Shown here in pieces: positions 1 to 5,936 of a stretch of DNA of 8,617 nucleotides. The DNA lies in the NCBI GenBank assembly GCA_903864555.1, contig CAIPGJ010000335.1:1-8617 (forward strand). Reading direction: 5' to 3'. A program made the translations under genes and the position numbers. The notes below the pieces were generated by a model that was not told the origin of the DNA, ran no database searches, and saw nothing but the letters and a program-made list of their open reading frames with translations. How positions within the stretch are numbered: position 1 is the stretch's first letter; every line of letters begins with the position of its first letter. Origin of the DNA: an uncultured Pseudomonadota bacterium (GTDB lineage Bacteria > Pseudomonadota > Gammaproteobacteria > Burkholderiales > SG8-39).

Positions 1-132
1 CATCACCGCAACGGGCGGACGCTCCGGTTCCACCGAGGCGCAGCCGGCCAGCAGCACGGCCAACAGCAAGGGCAGCACCCCTGCCCGCTTCCGCATCGTT
101 TTGCCTGCGCCATGATCCAGACTGATTTGCAT
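1..132 (-). CDS. Putative lipoprotein, N-terminus only (runs off left edge)
   Basis: Reading the minus strand, an open frame enters from the left edge and starts at ATG 132-130 or, more likely, at ATG 96-94. From the second start the protein begins with a basic n-region (MRKR), a hydrophobic stretch rich in Leu and Val, and the lipobox LLAGC, with the lipidated Cys as residue 19. A short Pro- and Glu-rich linker (ASVEPERPPVAV) then runs to the edge. This is a classical Lol-type lipoprotein signal, so export, lipidation and anchoring in the cell envelope are expected. With Ala and Ser after the Cys rather than Asp, outer-membrane sorting is favoured under the known +2 rule. The mature domain is outside the window, so its function cannot be named. 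The inner start is preferred because it gives a normal signal peptide; the 12 extra residues from ATG 132 would put acidic and polar residues before it. Neither start has a strong ribosome binding site. Confidence 0.7.
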   Translation of the reverse strand, partial: MQISLDHGAGKTMRKRAGVLPLLLAVLLAGCASVEPERPPVAVM

Positions 133-162
133 GGCCAGAGGATAACAGTGCGGCCGCCAGGG

Positions 163-262
163 CTGCGGTGTTAACCCCCTTGTCAAAGGGGTAAACCACG
201 CAGCAGCCTGGTCTCCCCGCAAATCGGCGAAGAACCTTTGACAAGGGGGTTAACACCCGCAG
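163..262. repeat. Long inverted repeat, 23-bp perfect arms around a 45-bp centre
   Basis: Arm 167-189 is the exact reverse complement of 235-257. After a single extra base at 258, four further pairs match (163-166 with 259-262). The arms read GGTGTTAACCCCCTTG at the left outer end and the complement at the right outer end. Each arm holds a perfect TTGACA pointing outward: on the minus strand at 186-181 towards the lipoprotein gene, and on the plus strand at 238-243 towards the dehydrogenase gene. No good -10 hexamer follows either one at normal spacing. The left arm also overlaps a smaller imperfect palindrome (170-178 with 188-196, one mismatch). The structure lies between divergent genes. 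It could be a REP- or MITE-like palindromic element, a transcript hairpin, or a symmetrical operator. No transposase or target-site duplication was seen. Confidence 0.85.
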
Positions 263-370
263 TCCTGCCGGGCCCACATTACCGGAATTCGGTGAAGAAC
301 CCTGCTCCAGTACAAGCGAAGCCTGACGATGGCTCATGGCCTGTCATGCGTCGGTCGTCATTCATCGTCT

Positions 371-1267
371 ATGCTTGCCGCCATGCCAACATCCAAGCCA
401 TCCAGCACCGATACGAGCCTCGCCGGCCGCATCGCCCTCATCACCGGGGCCAACACCGGCATCGGCCGCTTCACCGCGCTGGAACTGGCCCGCCGTGGCG
501 CGCGGGTCTTTCTCGCCTGCCGCTCAGCGGAACGCAGCCGGCCCGTGCTGGAGGAAATCCACGCCACCAGTCCTGGCGCCGCGGCCGAATTTCTGCCGCT
601 GGATCTGGCCGACCTCGGCTCGGTACGGGCCTGCGCGCAGGATTTCCTCGCGCGTGGCTTGCCGCTGCACCTGCTCATCAACAATGCCGGGCTCGCCGGT
701 ACCCGCGGCCTCACCCCATCCGGTTTCGAATACGCATTCGGCGTCAACCACATCGGCCACTTCCTGCTGACGCAAAGTCTGCTGGATCGCGTGAAAGAAA
801 CTGCAGCCGATGCAGGCCATGCGCGCATCATCACTGTCGCCAGCCGCGCCCACACCCGTGTCGATGGTGTCCGTGGCATCGACTGGGAGGCCTTGCGCCA
901 GCCCACCGCCACAGCCACCGGATGGAAAGAATACTGCGTCTCCAAGCTGGCCAATGTGCTGTTCAGCGCGGAGCTGGGGCGACGCCTGGCCGGCACTGGC
1001 GTGTCCACCTATGCCCTGCACCCGGGCGTGATCGCCTCGGACATCTGGCGGCGTGTACCGCAGCCGCTACGCGCCCTGGGCATGTTGTTCATGATTTCCA
1101 ACGAGGAAGGCGCACGGACCACGCTGCACTGCGCCAGCTCGCCCGCCCTGGCAGCCGAAACCGGCCGCTACTACGCCCGCTGCCAGCCAGCGCTGCCCAC
1201 GACGGCCGGCCGCGATCCGGCGCTGGCGGTCGAACTGTGGCGGCGTAGCGAGGCCTGGGTGACCTGA
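371..1267 (+). CDS. Short-chain dehydrogenase/reductase, retinol-dehydrogenase-like
   Basis: This is a cytoplasmic NAD(P)-dependent oxidoreductase of the classical SDR superfamily, 298 residues from this start. Visible motifs are the Rossmann cofactor loop TGANTGIG at about residues 25-32, a dinucleotide-selective segment ending ACRS (a basic residue at this place often favours NADPH), NNAG at 104-107, the active-site Asn in VNHIGHF at 126, Ser158 in VASRAH, and the catalytic pair Tyr188/Lys192 in YCVSK. The full Asn-Ser-Tyr-Lys tetrad is present, so the enzyme should be active. The overall pattern (LACRS, HLLINNAG, FGVNHIGHFLLT, HPGVI) is that of the retinol dehydrogenase/WW-domain oxidoreductase-like branch. 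Bacterial members have mostly unknown alcohol, aldehyde or ketone substrates. The start is uncertain: ATGs at 329, 371 and 383 are in frame and none has a convincing ribosome binding site. 371 or 383 places the cofactor motif at the usual distance from the N-terminus. The gene stands alone, with 107 bp before the next gene. Confidence 0.85.
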   Translation: MLAAMPTSKPSSTDTSLAGRIALITGANTGIGRFTALELARRGARVFLACRSAERSRPVLEEIHATSPGAAAEFLPLDLADLGSVRACAQDFLARGLPLHLLINNAGLAGTRGLTPSGFEYAFGVNHIGHFLLTQSLLDRVKETAADAGHARIITVASRAHTRVDGVRGIDWEALRQPTATATGWKEYCVSKLANVLFSAELGRRLAGTGVSTYALHPGVIASDIWRRVPQPLRALGMLFMISNEEGARTTLHCASSPALAAETGRYYARCQPALPTTAGRDPALAVELWRRSEAWVT

Positions 1268-1312
1268 AGCCGGCCGCCTGCATCGCCGTGCCGGACCTGG
1301 CGCATTGCGCGT

Positions 1313-1326
1313 TTGACCTGCATCAA
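1313..1326 (+). promoter_or_regulatory. FNR/ANR/Dnr-type operator upstream of hemerythrin gene
   Basis: The sequence TTGACCTGCATCAA matches the CRP/FNR-family consensus TTGAT-N4-ATCAA at nine of ten defined positions. It lies 48 bp before the hemerythrin start codon. A possible -10 (TTTAAC, 1348-1353, four of six matches to TATAAT) is centred 31 bp downstream of the operator centre. That is the geometry of a class II FNR-activated promoter, with the operator centred near -41.5 and the transcript starting near 1361. The site match is direct; control by an oxygen- or NO-sensing regulator is inference. The predicted leader would be only about 14 nt, leaving just room for the ribosome binding site. 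Confidence 0.65.
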
Positions 1327-1374
1327 GGGCCCATTGCCCGCCTGGGGTTTAACTGCCCCAAAAGGGAGACCACC

Positions 1375-1920
1375 ATGTTCAATCCTGTCGAAGCCTGGCA
1401 CGTCGAGCACGATTATTTCGCCCGCCTGTTGATCCAGCTGAAAAAACAGGTGGACCAGTTCCACCTGGGCGGAGAACCGAACTTCGCGCTGATGCTGGAT
1501 ATCATCGCCTACCTGCGCGAGTTCTCCGATGAGCGCCATCACCCGCGTGAGGACGTCGCCTTCGAGCGCATGGCGCCACACTGCCCGGAGCTGCACCTCA
1601 CCCTCGCGCGCCTGCATCAGGAGCATCGCGTGATCGCCATGGCCGGTGAGCGCCTGCGCAAGGACCTCGAGGCGGTGCTCGCCGGCCACATCGTGCCCCT
1701 GTCGGAAATCGAGACCGCCGCCGCCACCTATGAGGTGTACTACAGCAACCACATCGCACTGGAAGAGGAAGAAGTACTGCCGCGTGCCGCCACGGTGCTC
1801 ACGTCGGCCGACTGGGAAATCATCCGCGACGCCGTGCCGCATGGCCACACCCCGATGGCCGGCAGCGAGGGGGACGAGCGCTTCCGGGAACTGAGAAGGC
1901 AGATCGCGCTGGAGGCCTGA
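1375..1920 (+). CDS. Hemerythrin-like HHE cation-binding protein
   Basis: A 181-residue soluble protein, predicted to be an all-helical bundle carrying a non-haem diiron site. Candidate iron ligands fall in the family's order: His9/His12 (WHVEH), His55 or His56 with Glu59 (HHPRE), His81/His84 (HQEH), and His126 with Glu130-133 (HIALEEEEVLP). This pattern fits the hemerythrin HHE domain family, whose members bind O2, NO or iron. The start is well defined: ATG 1375 is preceded by a strong Shine-Dalgarno AAAGGGAG (1361-1368) at good spacing. A longer upstream open stretch lacks one and would run across the FNR-type operator at 1313-1326. That operator suggests induction under low oxygen or NO. 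A plausible role is oxygen or NO buffering or iron handling; the exact ligand is not decided by sequence. It is shorter than the two-domain RIC/YtfE repair proteins and lacks their N-terminal ScdA domain, so it should not be called RIC. Confidence 0.85.
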   Translation: MFNPVEAWHVEHDYFARLLIQLKKQVDQFHLGGEPNFALMLDIIAYLREFSDERHHPREDVAFERMAPHCPELHLTLARLHQEHRVIAMAGERLRKDLEAVLAGHIVPLSEIETAAATYEVYYSNHIALEEEEVLPRAATVLTSADWEIIRDAVPHGHTPMAGSEGDERFRELRRQIALEA

Positions 1921-1921
1921 A

Positions 1922-1966
1922 ACCGCCCGCAGGCAGGCGGTCTGGCGCCCAATGCCAGGCGCCTGG
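1922..1966. other. Convergent intergenic hairpins, possible weak bidirectional terminator
   Basis: Between the end of the hemerythrin gene and the end of the minus-strand membrane-protein gene there are two GC-rich stem-loops. ACCGCC (1922-1927) pairs with GGCGGT (1936-1941). GGCGCC (1944-1949) pairs with GGCGCC (1958-1963), and the latter copy lies inside the perfect 12-bp palindrome CCAGGCGCCTGG (1955-1966). Neither hairpin is followed by a T tract on either strand, so they do not meet the usual intrinsic-terminator pattern. Their place between convergent genes is what suggests transcript ends or 3' end protection. Confidence 0.35.
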
Positions 1967-1988
1967 AAAGAGGCCACTGCCTGCTGAT

Positions 1989-2441
1989 TCACATCTTGTA
2001 GATGAACAGGAACAGCGCGCCCAACCCGAGCAGGCTTTGCACGCCATGCAGGCGCGCCAGGTACTGCAGTGGCTTGGGCGCATCGTCCAGTTCGCCATTG
2101 CCAGCACTGGTGAAGAGTTTGCGGGTTTGCGGCCCGAGCACACCCAACTGCAGCACGGCAGCCATTGCCAGCAGGATGCCCCCGGTGAGCCACCAGCCTG
2201 AACCCGAACTTACCCCCGCCGCAATACCGGCCAGTCCGCCCAGCACGGCGAAAATGCCGGCGTACCAGCTCGGCCGGGGCTGCGCCAGCAGGAGGTAGGC
2301 CGCAGTGAGGTCATTGCGCGTGCCCTGTATGGTGGGCTGCTCGACCAGGCTGACGTAGCAGGCCCCGCCGGCAAACAGCGCGCAGCAACACAGCGCGACG
2401 TTCTGCGACATCGCCTGGATCAGCAGCATCAGCGTCTGCAT
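1989..2441 (-). CDS. Small four-helix membrane protein, DUF1772-like
   Basis: A 150-residue hydrophobic protein with four probable transmembrane helices at about residues 10-32, 60-79, 84-104 and 129-148. Between helices 1 and 2 lies GGACYVSLVEQP. This glycine-rich start followed by a Val-Glu-x-Pro segment is like the conserved N-terminal motif of the DUF1772/anthrone-oxygenase-like membrane family. The match is from memory of the motif and is moderate. The second loop contains LGPQTRKLF, and the last helix is preceded by a His (RLHGVQS), also typical of that family. Most bacterial members have no proven function. The start is supported by AAAGGA (minus strand, ending at 2447), 5 nt before ATG 2441. 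The gene is divergent from the receiver-metallohydrolase gene and shares its 169-bp control region. Three consecutive Cys (18-20) in helix 1 are unusual. It acts in the inner membrane. Confidence 0.75.
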   Translation of the reverse strand: MQTLMLLIQAMSQNVALCCCALFAGGACYVSLVEQPTIQGTRNDLTAAYLLLAQPRPSWYAGIFAVLGGLAGIAAGVSSGSGWWLTGGILLAMAAVLQLGVLGPQTRKLFTSAGNGELDDAPKPLQYLARLHGVQSLLGLGALFLFIYKM

Positions 2442-2456
2442 GTCGATCCTTTTTTG

Positions 2457-2474
2457 TGCATGTCCATGTGCATG
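2457..2474. repeat. Three tandem hexamers with CATG core
   Basis: The units read TGCATG, TCCATG, TGCATG, consecutive, with only one base differing in the middle unit. They sit just upstream of the ribosome binding site of the minus-strand membrane-protein gene, inside the divergent intergenic region. Each unit contains CATG, itself a 4-bp palindrome. They could be regulator half-sites or a small slippage product; nothing in the sequence decides between these. Confidence 0.6.
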
Positions 2475-2500
2475 GTCACAACCTCGCCTCGTTCACCAGC

Positions 2501-2522
2501 GTTGTTACATATCGATTATATT
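2501..2522. promoter_or_regulatory. AT-rich island with divergent -10-like hexamers
   Basis: This short AT-rich stretch stands out in the surrounding GC-rich DNA. On the minus strand it contains a perfect TATAAT (2520-2515) oriented towards the membrane-protein gene. On the plus strand it contains TATATT (2517-2522), five of six, oriented towards the receiver-metallohydrolase gene. The only -35-like element is a weak plus-strand TTCACC (2492-2497) at 19-bp spacing. No good -35 is seen for the minus strand. The overlapping hexamers suggest face-to-face promoters that could compete or be controlled together. The assignment is tentative. Confidence 0.4.
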
Positions 2523-2610
2523 GGGCGGGGGATCATGCCAGCATCAGGCATACCGCCCCGGCAAAGGATGCCGGCAGCATGTGACCCGACAGATGGAACC
2601 CGGACAGCCG

Positions 2611-3831
2611 ATGAAATTCACCGTAGTCGATGATGACCCCATGCTGCTGGCGCTGATGGAAGCGCTGCTTGTGCAGGACGGCCATGCCGTCAAAGTCTAT
2701 ACCTCCAGCCGGCAGGCCTTACGGGGCATCCGCGAGGATCGGCCCGACTGTGTCATCAGCGACATCATCATGCCGGAGATGGACGGCCTGGAACTGTGCC
2801 GGGAGCTGCGCAAGCGGCCCGACCTGGCCAGCCTGAAGATCATCATTGTCTCGGCCAAGTCCTATGACTTCGACCGCCGCCGCGCCAAGGAGTTCGGCGC
2901 CGACGGTTACATCGTCAAGCCGATCAAGTCCGAGACCTTCCTGCAACAGGTCAATGAAATCCTCTCCGACCAGATGACCGTGCGCTACTGGGGCGTGCAT
3001 GGCACGCTGCCCGTGCCCGGCCCGGACACCCTGCGCTATGGCGGCAATACCTCCTGCGTCAGCGTGGCCATCGGCGACGAGCCGCTGTTCATCTTCGATT
3101 GCGGCAGCGGCATCAAGCCGCTGTCGGATCACCTGATGGGGCTGGAGGCACAACGCATCTCGGCGCGCATCTTCATCACCCACACGCACTGGGACCATAT
3201 CAACACCTTTCCGTTCTTCGCCCCGCTGTACCTGCGCGGCAACCAGGTCGAGGTGTTCGGGCCCTACCAGGGCGACCTCACCATCGAGCAGGCCATTGCC
3301 GCGCAGATGGAGAACGTGTACTTCCCGGTGACCATCCGCGAGTTCGGCGCGCGCCTGTTGTATCGCGACCTGCGCGAGGAAAGCCTCAGCTTCGGGCCGG
3401 TGCAGATCGACACCATGCTGCTCAAGCACCCCGGCTACTGCCTGGGCTACCGTCTCAGCTTCCGCGGCCGACGCATCTGTTACATCACCGACAACGAACT
3501 GCACCTGCCCAGCGACCCGCGCTACGACCTGGCCTATGTCGAGCGCCTGGCGAACTTCGTGCGGGATTCGGACCTGCTCATCACCGACACCACCTTCCGC
3601 GACGGCGAGTATCCGGGCAAGGTGGACTGGGGCCATTCCTGCGTCAGCGAAGTGGCGGACCTGGCAGCCCGCGCGCAGGTGAAACGCCTGCACCTGTTCC
3701 ACCACGACCCCGACCAGACCGACGACGTCATCGACCTCAAGCTGCAGGAAGTGCGCGCCGCCCTGGACAGGCTGGGCGCCAGCGATGTGGTGTGCGAAGC
3801 GCCGGCGGAGCAATCAAGCCTGGTGCTTTAG
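2611..3831 (+). CDS. Response-regulator receiver domain fused to metallo-beta-lactamase-fold hydrolase
   Basis: A 406-residue cytoplasmic two-domain protein. Residues 1 to about 118 form a CheY-like receiver: acidic cluster Asp7-Asp9, phosphoacceptor Asp51 in SDIIMPEMDG, Ser81 in VSAK, and Lys103 in VKP. All key residues for phosphorylation are present. Residues from about 123 form a metallo-beta-lactamase fold of the PhnP/RNase Z/cyclic-phosphodiesterase-like group. It opens with VRYWGVHGTLPVPGPDTLRY and GGNTSC, followed by the metal motif THTHWDH (190-196: His191, His193, Asp195, His196), His273 (HPGYC), bridging Asp294 (YITDNE), the WGHS segment (340-343) and the late His364/365. No DNA-binding domain follows the receiver, so the output is probably enzymatic and gated by phosphorylation. 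No histidine kinase is in the window. Start 2611 begins right at the receiver's first strand and has a weak GGA; ATG 2593 is an alternative that adds six residues. The substrate is unknown; a phosphodiester or cyclic nucleotide is an inference from the family. Confidence 0.88.
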   Translation: MKFTVVDDDPMLLALMEALLVQDGHAVKVYTSSRQALRGIREDRPDCVISDIIMPEMDGLELCRELRKRPDLASLKIIIVSAKSYDFDRRRAKEFGADGYIVKPIKSETFLQQVNEILSDQMTVRYWGVHGTLPVPGPDTLRYGGNTSCVSVAIGDEPLFIFDCGSGIKPLSDHLMGLEAQRISARIFITHTHWDHINTFPFFAPLYLRGNQVEVFGPYQGDLTIEQAIAAQMENVYFPVTIREFGARLLYRDLREESLSFGPVQIDTMLLKHPGYCLGYRLSFRGRRICYITDNELHLPSDPRYDLAYVERLANFVRDSDLLITDTTFRDGEYPGKVDWGHSCVSEVADLAARAQVKRLHLFHHDPDQTDDVIDLKLQEVRAALDRLGASDVVCEAPAEQSSLVL

Positions 3832-3875
3832 CGGGCGCCGGAAAGCCGGTCGGCCTCCGCCATCCCGCCGCAGCT

Positions 3876-4619
3876 TCAGAGCAGCGGCATCAGCGGCAGC
3901 GCCGCCTCGTTGAACTCCGCCGAGCCGGACTTGAATCCGGTCTGTCGCAGCAGCCACCATACACCGCACAGATTGGACGACAACAGCGGCACTGACGATT
4001 GCCGCTGCAGGCGACTGATCGCGCCGATGGTGGGCATGCCGGTGCCGGTCATGAGCACCGCCGAGTCCGGCTTGCCCGGGGGCAGCTTGCGCAGTTGCGC
4101 CTCGACGTAGTCATCATCGAGCAGGTAGGCGATGTTGTGGTCACCCTCGCCGAACTGCACCACGTCGTCGAGCCGGTAACCCGCGCCCTTCCAGAAGTCA
4201 GCCGACTGGCGGGTGAGCCAGTCCGGATAGGGCGAGATCAGGGTGATGCCCTTGACGCCCAGTTCCTCCAGCGCCTGCAGGATGACACCGGTGGAGGTCA
4301 TGGTGGGCACGCCGGTCACTTCGCTTAGCCGGCGGTTGAGCTCGCGATCGGCCACATGGCCCTTGATGTAGTTCGAGCCGGTGCAGGAGATCACGAAGGC
4401 ATCGATGTGCATCGGCCGGAAGGCCTTCACGCACTGCTCGTAGGAGGCCTGGTAGCCCTCGTTGCGCTGGGCAAGGTCGCCCTGCTGCACCGGAAAGCGC
4501 GCCGAGTAGAGGAAGGCCTGCGACGGCAGCGCCGCGTGGTACTCGGGTTCCACGGTGGGATTGGGCGGCGGCATGATGACGCCCACGCGCTTGATCGGAT
4601 CCTTCGACGATATCGCCAT
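3876..4619 (-). CDS. Maleate isomerase/Asp-Glu racemase-superfamily enzyme
   Basis: A 247-residue cytoplasmic enzyme of the arylmalonate decarboxylase/maleate isomerase branch of the Asp/Glu racemase superfamily. The N-terminus (RVGVIMPPPNPTVEPE, residues 11-26) is the family's substrate-carboxylate loop. Cys79 in VISCTGSN and Cys218 in SSNLCGVWW are about 139 residues apart, placed like the two active-site cysteines of maleate cis-trans isomerases and racemases. Decarboxylases of this group usually keep only the second Cys, so isomerase or racemase chemistry is favoured. MTGTGMPT (190-197) is the second anion-binding segment. The start is set by the ribosome binding site GGAGGA (4629-4624) before ATG 4619; the longer frame to 4640 would place that site inside the gene. 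It is last in the apparent receptor-MFS-enzyme operon, 76 bp after the MFS gene, which suggests it acts on the imported compound, probably a small dicarboxylate or related acid. It converges on the metallohydrolase gene. Confidence 0.8.
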   Translation of the reverse strand: MAISSKDPIKRVGVIMPPPNPTVEPEYHAALPSQAFLYSARFPVQQGDLAQRNEGYQASYEQCVKAFRPMHIDAFVISCTGSNYIKGHVADRELNRRLSEVTGVPTMTSTGVILQALEELGVKGITLISPYPDWLTRQSADFWKGAGYRLDDVVQFGEGDHNIAYLLDDDYVEAQLRKLPPGKPDSAVLMTGTGMPTIGAISRLQRQSSVPLLSSNLCGVWWLLRQTGFKSGSAEFNEAALPLMPLL

Positions 4620-4647
4620 GCGTTCCTCCGGTTGGTTCAATGAGGCC

Positions 4648-4681
4648 GGCTGATGTTCCCTGATGCCCCTGGAAATCAGCC
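4648..4681 (-). other. Intercistronic hairpin between MFS and isomerase genes
   Basis: GGCTGAT (4648-4654) pairs with ATCAGCC (4675-4681), and after a single bulged G (4655) TTCC (4656-4659) pairs with GGAA (4671-4674). This makes an 11-bp stem with one bulge and an 11-nt loop. It lies in the 76-bp gap of the operon just upstream of the isomerase ribosome binding site. No T tract follows in the direction of transcription, so it is more likely an mRNA processing or stability element than a terminator. Confidence 0.45.
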
Positions 4682-4695
4682 CGGATTATCCACCA

Positions 4696-5880
4696 TCACC
4701 CGTCTTCAGGTGGCGCGCGCCGCAGCCAGAACAGCCACAGGATGGCCACGGCCGCCACGGTGACCAGCGGCAGCGCTAGGTAGTTCAGTGTCTGCCAGCC
4801 GTTGTTCTCCAGCAGCAGACCGGACGAGAAGGAGGAGACCACCATGGTGAGAAAGATGGCCACGTCGTTGGCACCCTGCGCCTTGGCCTTCTCCGCCGGC
4901 TGGTAGGACTCGGTCACCAGCGTGGTGCCGCTCACGTAGAGGAAGTTCCAGCCCACGCCCTGGATCAGCATGGCCCACCAGAAATGCGACACCGAGTTGC
5001 CCGCCAGGGCAATGGCCACGCAGGCGTAGAGCAACAGCACACCGGCAATCATCACCTGCGCAATGCCGAACTTCCGGATCAGCGAACCGGTGAACAAGGA
5101 CGGTGCATACATGCCGATGATGTGCCAGCCGATCACCGATGCCGTGTCAGCGTAGGAATAGCCGCACACGGCCATGGCCAGCGGCGTCGCCGTCATCAGG
5201 AGATTCATCACGCCATAACCCACTGCCGAGCAGATCACTGCCACCACGAACTTGGGCTGCGCCATGATCTCGCCGAGCGGCCGCGACGGCCCCTTGCGCT
5301 CGGCCTCCGATGGCGGCGGAATGCGCAGCACCTGCAGCGCGAAGATGGCAAGCACCATGGAAAGCGTGACAAAGAGATAGGCACCGACATAGCGGGTGGC
5401 GAAGAAATCCACGGTCAGCTTGCTGGTCTCCGGCCCGATCAGGCCGCCGACCAACCCGCCCGCCAGCACCAGGGAAATCGCCTTCGCCTTGACGTCGGCC
5501 CGCACCGCGTCGGCGGCAGCGAAGCGGTAGAACTGGGCCACCCCGTTGTACATGCCCAGGCACAGGGTGCCCAGGCAGAGCAGCGCAAAGTGGCCGATGG
5601 ACAGCGCCGCCGCGGAAATCAGCGCGCCGATGATGCCCAGCACCGCCCCCAGGGTGAAGCCGCCGCGACGGCCGATGCGCTTCATCAGCAGCGATGCCGG
5701 AAAGGCCGCCATCGCCGCGCCCACCACCCAGGCCGTCACCGGCAGCGTCGCATAGGATTTGTCGATGGCCAGCGCATAACCGGCCAGGCCGTTCAGCGAG
5801 ACCACCGTGGCATTGCACACCAGCAGCAGTGCCTGGCAGGCGGACAGCAGGGCGACGTTCCTGCGTTCCGGGGCAAGCAA
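4696..5880 (-). CDS. Major facilitator superfamily transporter
   Basis: An inner-membrane carrier of about 394 residues with the alternating hydrophobic pattern of 12 helices in two six-helix halves joined by a charged central loop (around PPPSEAERKGPSRPLGEIM). The helix 2-3 loop reads MKRIGRRGGF, an MFS motif-A-like basic loop, and a related SLIRKFGIAQVM recurs in the second half. It is the middle gene of a minus-strand operon, 56 bp after the Bug-type receptor and before the maleate isomerase-like gene, so import of a small organic acid is inferred. The start is odd: the only usual initiation codon before helix 1 is TTG 5880, with a purine run directly touching it and no proper spacing. The frame stays open upstream and reads STETTAGGLLAPERRN from 5904. 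It is preceded by ATC at 5907 and a good AAGGA (5920-5916) 8 nt before that ATC. The true N-terminus may therefore lie about nine residues further out. Confidence 0.85.
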   Translation of the reverse strand: MLAPERRNVALLSACQALLLVCNATVVSLNGLAGYALAIDKSYATLPVTAWVVGAAMAAFPASLLMKRIGRRGGFTLGAVLGIIGALISAAALSIGHFALLCLGTLCLGMYNGVAQFYRFAAADAVRADVKAKAISLVLAGGLVGGLIGPETSKLTVDFFATRYVGAYLFVTLSMVLAIFALQVLRIPPPSEAERKGPSRPLGEIMAQPKFVVAVICSAVGYGVMNLLMTATPLAMAVCGYSYADTASVIGWHIIGMYAPSLFTGSLIRKFGIAQVMIAGVLLLYACVAIALAGNSVSHFWWAMLIQGVGWNFLYVSGTTLVTESYQPAEKAKAQGANDVAIFLTMVVSSFSSGLLLENNGWQTLNYLALPLVTVAAVAILWLFWLRRAPPEDG

Positions 5881-5936
5881 TCCCCCGGCCGTTGTTTCGG
5901 TACTGATGATGTGATTCCTTGGGTGAAACCCGCCGC

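Noticed and set aside
163..262. Calling the inverted repeat the ends of an insertion sequence
   Set aside because: Only 45 bp lie between the arms, with no transposase coding sequence and no obvious flanking target duplication.
224..303. Direct repeat TCGGCGAAGAACC (224-236) and TCGGTGAAGAACC (289-301)
   Set aside because: Thirteen bases with one mismatch near the inverted repeat is suggestive but short; without a second line of evidence it is not separable from chance.
238..1248. Long plus-strand open frame overlapping the dehydrogenase gene in another frame
   Set aside because: Its translation is a low-complexity run of Arg, Pro, His and Ala, typical of a shifted frame in GC-rich DNA. The overlapping frame has a full SDR motif set.
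1341..1360. Small stem TGGGG/CCCCA before the hemerythrin ribosome binding site as a riboswitch or attenuator
   Set aside because: Only five pairs around an 8-nt loop, with no alternative pairing or T tract. The predicted transcript may even start downstream of it.
1171..2193. 340-residue minus-strand open frame antisense to the dehydrogenase and hemerythrin genes
   Set aside because: It spans two convincing genes and their gap, has no family motif, and its composition follows the complement of real coding sequence.
2719..3813. 364-residue minus-strand open frame antisense to the receiver-metallohydrolase gene
   Set aside because: The plus strand carries complete receiver and metal-binding motifs. 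The antisense frame shows no recognisable domain or ribosome binding site.
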